From an uncultured Clostridia bacterium (GTDB lineage Bacteria; Bacillota; Clostridia; TANB77; CAG-508): a stretch of DNA of 30,084 nt. Of this stretch, positions 14,779 through 21,878 are shown in pieces. Where the stretch lies: the NCBI GenBank assembly GCA_934155165.1, contig CAKPGS010000014.1, positions 1-30,084 on the forward strand. The letters run 5' to 3'. The notes under the pieces are model-generated. The model was not told where the DNA came from and ran no database searches. It saw only the letters and a list, made by a program, of their open reading frames with translations. Numbering within the stretch: position 1 is the first letter of the stretch; the number at the start of each line of letters is the position of its first letter. The translations under genes and the position numbers were made by a program.

Positions 14779-16125
14779 TTATATTTTTCTACAATAATCT
14801 AAGCATATCCATCCACTATTGGTTAAGCCCCAATTTTTGTTAACTTTTGTAACTGTGCATATTACACCTTTTTTATAGCCATTTGCTTTTGCATTTCCTA
14901 GTGCTTTATTTTGCTTTCTTGCATTTTGCGATAACTGGTTGTATTTTTTAGTCTTATAATTTGTTCCTGGTCCTGTTCTTACATTTAAAAGACTTGCAGT
15001 TACTTTATAACTTCCATTAGAGTATTTTTTAGTATTTATTTTTGTGTTGCTATTTGATGATACTGTTGATTTTGAATTTGTAAGATAATCTGAACATACC
15101 CATCTATTTGTTCCTATTCTACTCCAATTTCCTTGTGTTTCATAAACTATAACTTGACTTCCATTACTCAAAGCTCCTACCTTTTTTCCATTAGGAGAAC
15201 TTCTTACGTTTAAACCACCATTTGCTTTAACATACATTGTTGTATTGGTATTTGTACTTGGCACATAATTGTTTGTTGGCACATTTGGATCATGTTTATA
15301 TGCAAAAAATCTAGTGTAATTTGCATATTTTCTAAAATTTGATATAGAGCAATATACAGTATTTCCTGAAACTGTTACTTTTCCTCTTCTGGTTGATGTT
15401 TCAAATTTTCCATTATACAAAAACGGGTCATATATTTTTAAAGTATCATTTTCAACACCAACTATTAAAATTAAATGTCCTCCTGTTGTGAATAAACCAT
15501 TTCCACAGCTTGCAACAACATAGTAATTATTGTTTAGCAAATTTATTGCATTATCTAATTTATACGTTTCGTTGTATTCTATATTAAATGTATCTGCAAC
15601 AAATCTAAAAGCACTTAAATAAGTTCCATTGTTTGCACTTCTATATCCATGTTCAACAAACAAATCTCCCATTTCAGGTGGAGTTATTGTTCCTCTCGTT
15701 GCGGTTACAACCATACTAGCACATGTAGGTCCACATCCACTTGTTCCAATCGTTTGTGAAGATTTATTAATTGATGTATATGGATGAGAAGCCCATCTTG
15801 AATCTATTTGAGAATAATAAGTTAATCCTATATAATTTCCTAAATTAATATTTTGATGTTTTTCATCACCATTATAGGCTATTGGTCCTTGTTCTTCAAA
15901 ACTTTCAACCTCTAAACTTTGTTCATCAATACCATTTTCTATATTTTTTGAAGGCAAAGCTTTTATATTTTCATCAGATAATTCATATCTGTATATTTCT
16001 TTTTTGCAGGCATTTGTAATGGTATTTTCTACAGTTTTGTTATCTTTTTTGTTATTCACTGTAATAACTCCTGTAATTACCGATAATATAATTGCTATAA
16101 ATATAATTAATTTTAATTTTCGCAT
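14779..16125 (-). CDS. Secreted C39-like cysteine peptidase with two SH3 domains
   Basis: The 448-aa protein has an N-terminal membrane/signal segment (about 5-25) and an acidic linker. A C39-like papain-fold domain follows (about 100-280) with catalytic-type Cys131 in GTSGCGPTC, His217 in GGHLILIVGV and Asp233 in YDPF. Two bacterial SH3 domains come last, about 297-349 (LNVRSSPNG) and 373-446 (LNVRTGPGTNY), the second holding a 20-residue lysine/asparagine-rich insertion. SH3b domains bind peptidoglycan, so it is probably a cell-wall-attached or released peptidase. The start is 16125: GAGGTG lies just upstream and the next residues give the signal sequence. An in-frame extension to 16167 has no ribosome binding site. 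Confidence 0.85.
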   Translation of the reverse strand: MRKLKLIIFIAIILSVITGVITVNNKKDNKTVENTITNACKKEIYRYELSDENIKALPSKNIENGIDEQSLEVESFEEQGPIAYNGDEKHQNINLGNYIGLTYYSQIDSRWASHPYTSINKSSQTIGTSGCGPTCASMVVTATRGTITPPEMGDLFVEHGYRSANNGTYLSAFRFVADTFNIEYNETYKLDNAINLLNNNYYVVASCGNGLFTTGGHLILIVGVENDTLKIYDPFLYNGKFETSTRRGKVTVSGNTVYCSISNFRKYANYTRFFAYKHDPNVPTNNYVPSTNTNTTMYVKANGGLNVRSSPNGKKVGALSNGSQVIVYETQGNWSRIGTNRWVCSDYLTNSKSTVSSNSNTKINTKKYSNGSYKVTASLLNVRTGPGTNYKTKKYNQLSQNARKQNKALGNAKANGYKKGVICTVTKVNKNWGLTNSGWICLDYCRKI

Positions 16126-16186
16126 AAAAAACACCTCTACATTATAATATTCAAACAAAAACTCCATTGTTACGGCTTATATTTTA

Positions 16187-16215
16187 TTGACATTTCCAAG
16201 TTAAATGTATAGAAT
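16187..16215 (+). promoter_or_regulatory. Promoter of the tyrosine recombinase
   Basis: Perfect TTGACA (16187-16192), 17-base spacer, TAGAAT (16210-16215). The leader is short, with AAAGGAG before the ATG at 16246. Confidence 0.75.
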
Positions 16216-16245
16216 ATTTCTAGAGTTTTAAAGGAGAAATTACAT

Positions 16246-17229
16246 ATGATAGATAGAGAAAAAAATCCAGAATTTGTTAATTCGTTTTTAGATTATTCAA
16301 TAACAATTTTAAATAAATCAACAAATTCTATTAAAGAATACAATTACGATTTAACAATGTTTTTTAGATATATGATGATACATTTTAATTTAACAGATGA
16401 AAAAGAATTTAATGAAATAGAAATAAAAAACTTTAGTATTGAAGATGTTAAAAGAATTAAGTTAGAAGATATACATGCTTTTATATCTTATTTAGCAGTA
16501 TATAACAAAAGTAAATCCGCAACAAGAGCAAGAAAAATAAGTACTATTAGAATATTTTTTAACTATTTAGCTTGCAAAGCTAACCTAATTGAAACAAATC
16601 CAGCTCAAAATTTAGAAACACCAAAACAAGAAAAGAGAATGCCAAAATATTTATCATTAGAAGATAGTAAGAAATTATTAAATGTTGCCGCAGACGATTC
16701 TAATAGAAATTCAAAAAGAGATTATGCTATTACTACCCTATTTTTAAATTGTGGCATGCGTTTATCTGAACTTGTTGGAATAAACATAGATGACATAGAT
16801 TTTTCAGAAGAAAAAATGACTGTTATAGGTAAAGGTAATAAAGAAAGAACAATTTATTTAAATAAAGCATGTATAAAAGCTATAAAAGAATATTTAAATG
16901 TAAGGCCAAAAGATGGAATACGATTAGATAGTAAGAATTCAAAAAAAGCTCTATTTTTAAGTGAAAGGCGCGAACGAATAAGCAATAGAACAGTACAACA
17001 AATAATAACAAATGAACTAAGAAAAGCTGGACTAGATACAAAAAAATATTCAGTACATAAACTAAGACACACTGCTGCAACATTAATGTATCAATACGGA
17101 CAAGTCGATATACGTGCTTTGCAAGAACTATTAGGACACGAAAGCATATCAACAACAGAAATATATACACATGTTGCCAATGAGCAAGTAAGAAATGCTG
17201 TTGAAGCCAACCCATTATCTAATTTGTAA
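16246..17229 (+). CDS. XerC/XerD-like tyrosine recombinase
   Basis: The 327-aa recombinase has an N-terminal SAM-like DNA-binding domain (about 10-115) and a C-terminal catalytic domain with the complete residue set: R172 (GMRLSEL), K196 (GKGNKER), H271 and R274 (HKLRH), H298 (GHES) and nucleophile Y307 (IYTHV). Length and motifs match the single Xer-type recombinases of Clostridia that resolve chromosome dimers at dif. No phage, integron or conjugative gene and no attachment site adjoins it, so a housekeeping role is more likely than an integrase. The gene is monocistronic on the plus strand. The N-terminal domain is a little longer than in XerC of other bacteria. Confidence 0.9.
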   Translation: MIDREKNPEFVNSFLDYSITILNKSTNSIKEYNYDLTMFFRYMMIHFNLTDEKEFNEIEIKNFSIEDVKRIKLEDIHAFISYLAVYNKSKSATRARKISTIRIFFNYLACKANLIETNPAQNLETPKQEKRMPKYLSLEDSKKLLNVAADDSNRNSKRDYAITTLFLNCGMRLSELVGINIDDIDFSEEKMTVIGKGNKERTIYLNKACIKAIKEYLNVRPKDGIRLDSKNSKKALFLSERRERISNRTVQQIITNELRKAGLDTKKYSVHKLRHTAATLMYQYGQVDIRALQELLGHESISTTEIYTHVANEQVRNAVEANPLSNL

Positions 17230-17235
17230 TTACAT

Positions 17236-17263
17236 GGGCGGACTTAAAGCATCCGCCTCTACA
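17236..17263 (+). repeat. Interspersed palindromic repeat, GGGCGGACTTA type
   Basis: GGGCGGA...TCCGCC stem with the common CTACA end, just downstream of the recombinase gene. Related to the copy at 19874-19901. Confidence 0.75.
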
Positions 17264-17293
17264 ATATCTGACAACATTTTAGATTATATTTTT

Positions 17294-17326
17294 TATTTTT
17301 GGGCACGGAGCACCGTGCCCCTACAA
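17294..17326 (+). repeat. Interspersed palindromic repeat, identical to 18657-18689
   Basis: An 8-bp stem GGGCACGG/CCGTGCCC with AGCA loop, followed by CCTACAA. Thirty-three bases are identical to the copy at 18657-18689 in the same orientation. The two copies bracket the Rpn gene. Confidence 0.85.
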
Positions 17327-17362
17327 TGTTTGGCGATATTTTTAAAAGATAACATAATAATT

Positions 17363-18457
17363 TTATAATTTTTCAATTTCTTTTTTTGATAATCCTGTTA
17401 TTCTTATTATTGTTTCTATTGGTATTTTTTCTTCTTTCATTTTTTGTGCATTGTTAATTTTATTTTTACGAATGCCCTCTTTTCTGCCTTTTCTAATTCC
17501 TTTTTGTAATATTCTTTCATTTTCTTCAGCTATTGTATCTAATATTGCTAACATTTCTTTTTCCTCCTTATTATCTAATCTTTTTATTAAGTTATCTGTT
17601 ATCTTATCATTGCTTATTTTGTTTCTAAATATTAAGTTTATTATTATTGCTAATAAATGTTTTTGTTGTTCTGTATAGCTATTATCTTCATTTAAAATAT
17701 TTATTATTTTTTCTAAACTTTCTATCATTTCTTCTGTATCTTTTTTACTTTCTATTAACATTGCTTTTGATAAAAATGTTTTTTCTTTTAGTAGTTCTTC
17801 TTCTGTAAAATTATTTACATCTACTAATTTATATCTTCCTAATTCTTCTCCATTATATTGTTTAAAACTTTCTTGTGCATCTTTTATATATTTTTTTGCA
17901 TTCCATTTTCTTGTTCCTGTATATAAAACTATTGGTATTACTATCGGTATTTTGTATTCCTTTAATTTTAGTTTATTTATATCTACTGCACTTTTTGTTA
18001 TTTTAAATTGGTATTCCATTATTCTATATGGCATTGAATAATCTATTTTTGTTTGATGTTCTATTAATATAAATACATTTTTGTCTTTTATTTTATATAC
18101 TATATCTGTTTCTTTATTTATTAAATTTTCTGTTATATAATTTTCTTTGTATTTTTCTAATTCATCTTCTGTTAGATTTAATTTCAATGTTTTATTTATA
18201 AAAATTACTGCTTCTTTTTTATTGCTTAATATTGTTTTAAATACTTTATCGTGTTCATTATTAACCTTATTGTAAGTATATGTTTCTGATTCTTCACACA
18301 CCCTAAGTATATTATCAAACTCTATTTTATCTTCTGGATGAAATATTTCTTGATATTTTAGAAAATCTTTAAATGTAAATTTTGGTATACTATCATCATT
18401 ATAAATTCTTTCTATGTTTTCATTAATATTTATTTGTTGGTTAATTTTATTGGTCAA
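17363..18457 (-). CDS. Rpn-family recombination-promoting nuclease
   Basis: The 364-aa protein has the Rpn (transposase_31, PD-(D/E)xK) core: NEHDKVFKTIL (about 67-77), acidic ETDIVYK (D118) and the catalytic strand VFILIEHQ (E133, Q135), followed by DYSMPYRIMEYQ. The C-terminus is basic, with KGIRKGRKEGIRKNK and a small helix-turn-helix-like tail (ETIIRITGLSKKEIE), as in many clostridial members. Family members cut DNA and stimulate RecA-independent recombination rather than move as classical insertion sequences. It starts with TTG, with GGAG 10 bases upstream. Palindromic repeats flank it on both sides. No terminal inverted repeats were seen. Confidence 0.88.
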   Translation of the reverse strand: MTNKINQQININENIERIYNDDSIPKFTFKDFLKYQEIFHPEDKIEFDNILRVCEESETYTYNKVNNEHDKVFKTILSNKKEAVIFINKTLKLNLTEDELEKYKENYITENLINKETDIVYKIKDKNVFILIEHQTKIDYSMPYRIMEYQFKITKSAVDINKLKLKEYKIPIVIPIVLYTGTRKWNAKKYIKDAQESFKQYNGEELGRYKLVDVNNFTEEELLKEKTFLSKAMLIESKKDTEEMIESLEKIINILNEDNSYTEQQKHLLAIIINLIFRNKISNDKITDNLIKRLDNKEEKEMLAILDTIAEENERILQKGIRKGRKEGIRKNKINNAQKMKEEKIPIETIIRITGLSKKEIEKL

Positions 18458-18619
18458 TAAGCAGCATCTCCTTTTTTCTTATTATTTTAATTTTCTTGGC
18501 TATTTAAGAATTAAATATTTGAATTAAATTAGTTTGATATAAATTTGTCTATATTTTACATTATATAAATTTTAATTTCAATAAATTTTAAAAATTTTTT
18601 TATATTTTCTAAAAATTTA

Positions 18620-18642
18620 GGCGGTCAATGACCGCCCCTACA
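18620..18642 (+). repeat. Interspersed palindromic repeat, GGCGGTCAATGACCGCC type
   Basis: GGCGGTCA/TGACCGCC is a near-perfect palindrome followed by CCTACA, 15 bases from the next repeat. Confidence 0.75.
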
Positions 18643-18656
18643 ATATATTTTAATTA

Positions 18657-18689
18657 TATTTTTGGGCACGGAGCACCGTGCCCCTACAA
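18657..18689 (+). repeat. Interspersed palindromic repeat, identical to 17294-17326
   Basis: Second copy of the GGGCACGG/CCGTGCCC element, 33 bases identical, lying just past the stop of the pilin-like gene at 18703. Confidence 0.85.
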
Positions 18690-18702
18690 CTTTTGACAGT
18701 AT

Positions 18703-19647
18703 TTAATCTAAATTAGATTTAGAGATTTCTATAACTGGGCGCACCCCAAGAAGAGAATCGCCGTAGCTGCCGCTGAAGCCGATGCCGCCGAAGTAGCCGC
18801 TACGCAAGCGGCCGCCGAACACAAACCACACGTATTTAGTGCTGTCAGCAGAGACAAGCCAATAATTTGTTGCTTTTATCCAATCTGGTGAATTTATTGT
18901 TCCAGAAGATGTTAATCCTGTTATTTCATAAGCTTCTTCTACTGTCATTAATCTTCCCTCTCCACCTTTGGCTGTTCCATATGCTTTTGCTATATTTATT
19001 ACATCTGTACTTACACTTGTTTCTACTCCATTTAAGTTATATGGATATGTTATTCCTTCTATACTACTCCAATAATTTGTACTTGAAAATGCTACTTTAT
19101 TTGCACTATCACTTTGTAACATTGTTGTTGTATCTATGTTTTTTTCTGCTAATAGTGCATATTTATCTCCTTCTGTTGATATTATATAAAATTTTTCTCC
19201 TGTACTATATGTTACAATATCTCCTACATTTTTTGTTCCACTATTATCTGTATCAGTCCATGTCCATGTTATTGTTGTTGTTTTTTCTTTATCTAAATAG
19301 TTTTCTATATCTATTGTTTTATCTCCATAATATGTTACTGTACCTCCATTTACTGTATACCCTTGCTCTGTTAGTTTTTTTACTATTTCTGTTTTTAATG
19401 CATCGTTTGTTAATGCATCTGCATCTCCTGATACACTTTTTACTTTATTTTCTAGCACTGCTAATCTTATTATTTCTTCTGCATTTGATAATTGTGTTTT
19501 CTCTTTTGCTTGATTTGCCTTTCCAAATATTCCACTATCTCCCATTACCATACTTAATGTTACTCCTGCTAGTATTAATAACACTATTATGGTTATTACT
19601 AGTGCAACCAATGTAATACCCTTTTCGTTTTTTAATTTTTGTTTCAT
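18703..19647 (-). CDS. Pilin-like secreted protein with DGR-type variable C-terminus
   Basis: The 314-aa protein has a class III/IV prepilin leader: KNEKG, a cleavage site before ITLVALVITI, then a hydrophobic helix to about residue 35. The normal glutamate at mature position 5 is alanine. An alpha-helical stalk and a linker follow. The C-terminal half (about 130-314) is a C-type-lectin/FGE-like domain: YWSSIEG, RLMTVEEAYEI, NYWLVS and the closing GVRPVIEI. Residues 277-297 are written almost wholly in NNC codons inside a G+C-rich island (see next entry), which strongly suggests a diversity-generating retroelement target. It is probably displayed on the surface as a ligand-binding pseudopilin. 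No reverse transcriptase gene lies in the window. Confidence 0.8.
   Translation of the reverse strand: MKQKLKNEKGITLVALVITIIVLLILAGVTLSMVMGDSGIFGKANQAKEKTQLSNAEEIIRLAVLENKVKSVSGDADALTNDALKTEIVKKLTEQGYTVNGGTVTYYGDKTIDIENYLDKEKTTTITWTWTDTDNSGTKNVGDIVTYSTGEKFYIISTEGDKYALLAEKNIDTTTMLQSDSANKVAFSSTNYWSSIEGITYPYNLNGVETSVSTDVINIAKAYGTAKGGEGRLMTVEEAYEITGLTSSGTINSPDWIKATNYWLVSADSTKYVWFVFGGRLRSGYFGGIGFSGSYGDSLLGVRPVIEISKSNLD
18742..18840 (-). other. Candidate DGR variable region (VR)
   Basis: In residues 277-297 of the pilin-like protein, 18 of 21 codons end in C (GGC, AGC, TAC, TTC, ATC, CGC). These are what random change of the adenines in AAC codons would produce. The segment is about 60% G+C against roughly 28% around it, and it sits just before the terminal RPV motif typical of DGR lectin-fold targets. 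A G+C-rich tail GGGGTGCGCCC follows (about 18736-18750), in the position of an IMH element. Confidence 0.6.
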
Positions 19648-19685
19648 CCGCTTCTTCCTTTCCTCTTTTGATTTTTATAAAATTT

Positions 19686-19746
19686 TAAATAAAACTATAA
19701 TCTCACTCCACACTGCAAATAGAGCGGTCTTTTATAATTTTATTTA
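19686..19746 (-). promoter_or_regulatory. Long leader hairpin upstream of the pilin-like gene
   Basis: TAAATAAAACTATAA (19686-19700) and TTATAATTTTATTTA (19732-19746) form a 15-bp stem with one mismatch around a 31-base loop that holds the only G+C-rich part of the leader. It lies between promoter and start codon, so it would be in the mRNA. No known riboswitch was recognised. Confidence 0.5.
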
Positions 19747-19760
19747 AATTCCACAATTTA

Positions 19761-19788
19761 ATTTTACCGATTTTTTATATATTGTCAA
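19761..19788 (-). promoter_or_regulatory. Promoter of the pilin-like gene
   Basis: Minus strand perfect TTGACA (19783-19788), 16-base spacer, TAAAAT (19761-19766). The leader is about 107 bases long. Confidence 0.6.
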
Positions 19789-19801
19789 TACAAAAAAATC
19801 G

Positions 19802-19821
19802 ATATATATATATATATATAT
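19802..19821. repeat. AT dinucleotide microsatellite
   Basis: Ten consecutive AT units, just upstream of the -35 of the pilin-like gene. The 395-bp gap 19648-20042 holds this tract, the leader hairpin, two promoters and one interspersed repeat, and no credible gene. Confidence 0.8.
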
Positions 19822-19873
19822 ACTCTCGCAAGGATTTTAGTGTTTTATTACATTTGTATTACATTTTTGTTTT

Positions 19874-19901
19874 GGGCGGACTTAAGGCGTCTGCCCCTAC
19901 A
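19874..19901 (+). repeat. Interspersed palindromic repeat, GGGCGGACTTA type
   Basis: GGGCGGACTTAAGGCGTCTGCCCCTACA, with imperfect arms, between divergent genes. It is related to 17236-17263. Confidence 0.7.
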
Positions 19902-19973
19902 ATTCTAAAAATATTTTTAATCTATTTTCAGATTATGATATATAATATAATTGATATAAATTTAAAAAAAAGA

Positions 19974-20002
19974 TTAACAAAATCCAAATTATATGTTATA
20001 AA
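19974..20002 (+). promoter_or_regulatory. Promoter of the HdeD-like gene
   Basis: TTAACA (19974-19979), 17-base spacer, TATAAA (19997-20002), followed by a strong GGAGGTG at 20031-20037. Confidence 0.65.
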
Positions 20003-20042
20003 TAAAATGTATAAAATCACAAAAGAAAAAGGAGGTGTTTAC

Positions 20043-20582
20043 ATGGAAACATATCTAAAAAAATATGGTACACATTCACTTGTAATATCACTAGCATTAA
20101 TTGTTTTATCTGTATTTCTAATATTTAAACCAGTAGACTCAATAAATGTATTAATGATTATATTTGGTGTTATAGTTGCTATTGATGGACTAATACACTT
20201 TATTTCATACTTTGCAAGTCCAAAAGAATTAAGACCTTTTAGCTTTGAACTAGCACAAGGTATATTAGAAATTATTGCAGGTTTTGTATTTATAACACAT
20301 CCAGGTTGGTTAATTGCAATATTGCCATTTATAATTGGTATATGGATAATATTAGAAAGCATTGTAAAATTTCAACTTTCAATAAATATGAAAGATATGC
20401 CAGAAAGCAACTGGATTATAATGTTAATATTATCTATTATAACAATAGCACTTGGAGCATTAATTATTGCTAATCCTACACAAACAGCTGCAGTTGCAGT
20501 TTCTTTATGTGGAGTTGGTTTATTAATTTCTGAATCTTTAAATGCTATTGAATGTGTGTATATAATGATGAAATTAAAATAA
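20043..20582 (+). CDS. HdeD-family (DUF308) membrane protein
   Basis: The 179-aa protein is made of about six hydrophobic helices arranged as three repeated pairs, with recurrent G-x-x-x-x-x-D/E-G/S turns (IIFGVIVAIDGLIHF, FIIGIWIILESIVKF, SLCGVGLLISESLNAI). This is the HdeD/DUF308 pattern. E. coli HdeD is linked to acid resistance; the molecular role in Clostridia is unknown. The start at 20043 has AAAGGAGGTG 6 bases upstream. An open frame extending back to 19782 has no ribosome binding site and runs through the AT repeat and an interspersed repeat, so it was rejected. Confidence 0.82.
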   Translation: METYLKKYGTHSLVISLALIVLSVFLIFKPVDSINVLMIIFGVIVAIDGLIHFISYFASPKELRPFSFELAQGILEIIAGFVFITHPGWLIAILPFIIGIWIILESIVKFQLSINMKDMPESNWIIMLILSIITIALGALIIANPTQTAAVAVSLCGVGLLISESLNAIECVYIMMKLK

Positions 20583-20587
20583 AATTT

Positions 20588-20617
20588 AAAGATGGGCTTT
20601 ATTTCCCATCTTTTCTT
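20588..20617 (+). terminator. Terminator of the HdeD-like gene
   Basis: A GATGGG/CCCATC stem (20591-20596 with 20605-20610), extended by A/T pairs, followed by TTTTCTT. It lies immediately after the stop codon. Confidence 0.8.
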
Positions 20618-20631
20618 ATTAAATTAAATGT

Positions 20632-20663
20632 TGTAGGTGTCGGCGAACTTAGAGCGATCCACC
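20632..20663 (-). repeat. Interspersed repeat, inverted copy of 121-151
   Basis: Read on the minus strand it gives GGATCGCTCTAAG and then CGCCGACACCTACA, matching the element at 121-151 with a few substitutions. It lies between convergent genes. Confidence 0.65.
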
Positions 20664-20674
20664 ACCTTTTACAT

Positions 20675-21254
20675 TCACAACAAAATAGGCTGAATTTGTT
20701 CTCTATTTAAAGCATATTCTGTTGTTTTTATTATATATTTAGGATCAAAAACAGCTGAACGTGGCTTAGTAATTGGATTATCTTGTTTAAATGGTACAAA
20801 ATAATAATTATTTCTATTTAATAATTTCCCAATATTTTCTGCATTTCCACTTAAAGCATTATTAGTAGAAACAGCAATTACCACAGGATTATTATTTCTT
20901 AAATGTGATTTTATTGCCATTAATGCAGGTGTATCTATTATGTCATTTGCAAGCTTTGCCATAGTATTTCCGGCTTGCTGGTGCAACAATCATAATATCT
21001 GTTAATTTCTTAGGTCCAATAGGCTCTGCATCTTGAATTGTATGAATTATTTTATTTCCAGTAATTTCTTCAATTTCATCTATAAAATCTTGTGCTTTTC
21101 CAAATTTAGTATCTAATTCATAAGCATTATAAGACATAATTGGAATAACACTTGCACCTTTTTCAACTAATTCTTTTATTTTAGGCATTACTTTACTAAA
21201 TGTACAAAAAGAGCCAGTAAGTACAAATCCAATTTTGCAATTATTTATTTCCAA
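20675..21254 (-). pseudogene. spoVFB: Dipicolinate synthase subunit B, frameshifted
   Basis: The first frame (from a TTG at 21254, with GGAGGG 8 bases upstream) begins GFVLTGSFCTF, the flavoprotein-like opening of SpoVFB, and runs to IMIVAPAS. The second frame then gives GNTMAKLANDIIDTP, AIKSHLRNN, NALSGNAENIG, YFVPFKQDNP and the terminal IQPILL, all SpoVFB hallmarks. The total is 580 bases, one more than a 192-codon gene, so one extra base, most likely a C in AGCCGG near 20975, breaks the gene. Subunit B helps make dipicolinic acid in the mother cell. The partner spoVFA is not adjacent. It is either a recent inactivation or a sequencing error. Confidence 0.85.
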
Positions 21255-21285
21255 GTTTTATTCCCTCCTTTTTAATGTATTTATA

Positions 21286-21313
21286 TATAATATGAAATTA
21301 TGTAAATAAATGT
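21286..21313 (-). promoter_or_regulatory. Possible sigma-K/sigma-E type promoter of spoVFB
   Basis: Minus strand ACA (21311-21313), 16 bases, CATATTATA (21286-21294), matching the mother-cell pattern AC-N16/17-CATAnnnTA. The inferred start leaves a short leader to the TTG start. The motif is short and A+T-rich, so chance agreement is possible, but sigma-K control is what is known for spoVF. Confidence 0.4.
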
Positions 21314-21342
21314 CTGAATTAAAAAGAATTTCCTAAAAAATA

Positions 21343-21371
21343 TTGAAAAAAGTTTTAACTTTGTATATAAT
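21343..21371 (+). promoter_or_regulatory. Promoter of the second pilin-like gene
   Basis: TTGAAA (21343-21348), 17-base spacer, perfect TATAAT (21366-21371), 32 bases before the ATG at 21403. Confidence 0.75.
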
Positions 21372-21402
21372 CAAAAAAAAATGAAAAAGGAAGTAATCAA
21401 AT

Positions 21403-21831
21403 ATGATAAAAGATTATAAAGGTATATCTCTTGTTGCACTTGTAATAACAATAATTGTACTACTTATTTTAGCAGGAATAACAATTAGTTTTACTGTAGG
21501 AAGCAATGGAATATTAACAAAGGCTAAAAACGCAAAAGAACAAACAAATATTGCACAAGCAAAAGAAAGTGTAGAATTAATAATAGCAAATTTACAAGCT
21601 GATAAAGAAGGAAAAGCAAGTTTAAACGATTTAGAAAGTTACGCAACAACAAATTCTGATATTTCCTATTCCAGCACAAATAACGAACATAAAATAATAT
21701 ACAAAAACGAATATACCTTTTCAGTTGATGATAAGTTAAAAATAACTTATACTCCTGCCAACAATGATCCAACCACAATTACCAAAGTATCTACTCCTAT
21801 GATTTTTGATACCTTTGATAGAAATGAATAA
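21403..21831 (+). CDS. Short pilin-like secreted protein
   Basis: The 142-aa protein carries the same prepilin leader as the gene at 18703-19647: KG, cleavage, ISLVALVITI and a hydrophobic helix to about residue 32, again with alanine in place of Glu5. The stalk helix (AKNAKEQTNIAQAKE) is followed by a small polar domain of about 75 residues with a Ser/Thr/Asn-rich sequence and no cysteines. It lacks the lectin-like domain. AAAGGAAG precedes the start. No pilus assembly gene (ATPase, prepilin peptidase) is present in the window, so the secretion machinery must be elsewhere. It is monocistronic, with its own promoter and a palindromic terminator. Confidence 0.78.
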   Translation: MIKDYKGISLVALVITIIVLLILAGITISFTVGSNGILTKAKNAKEQTNIAQAKESVELIIANLQADKEGKASLNDLESYATTNSDISYSSTNNEHKIIYKNEYTFSVDDKLKITYTPANNDPTTITKVSTPMIFDTFDRNE

Positions 21832-21878
21832 TATTAGGACATAGATATCTATGTCCTAATAAATTTTTATTTTTTTAT
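21832..21878 (+). terminator. Palindromic terminator between pilin-like gene and ackA
   Basis: A perfect 15-bp-per-arm palindrome (21832-21846 with 21847-21861, centre GAT/ATC) is followed by an A/T tail with T runs to 21878. It begins immediately after the stop and lies 5 bases from the ackA stop, so it can also serve ackA. Confidence 0.8.

Noticed and set aside
16126..16167. Longer start for the secreted SH3 protein
   Set aside because: No ribosome binding site, and the signal sequence begins at the downstream methionine.
17363..18457. Rpn gene as an insertion sequence
   Set aside because: No terminal inverted repeats or target duplications; the flanking palindromes also occur away from the gene.
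17230..18702. CRISPR array from repeated palindromes
   Set aside because: The copies are few, differ in stem, are irregularly spaced and have no cas genes nearby.
18867..19616. A 249-codon leucine-rich open frame on the plus strand
   Set aside because: It is antisense to the pilin-like gene, has no ribosome binding site, and its composition is an artefact of the Thr/Ser/Asn-rich codons on the other strand.
18000..20000. A DGR reverse transcriptase or template repeat within the window
   Set aside because: No frame in the window shows reverse transcriptase motifs and no second copy of the G+C-rich segment was seen, so the DGR claim rests on the target alone.
19782..20042. N-terminal extension of the HdeD-like frame
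   Set aside because: It runs through an AT microsatellite and an interspersed repeat, and GGAGGTG clearly marks the start at 20043.
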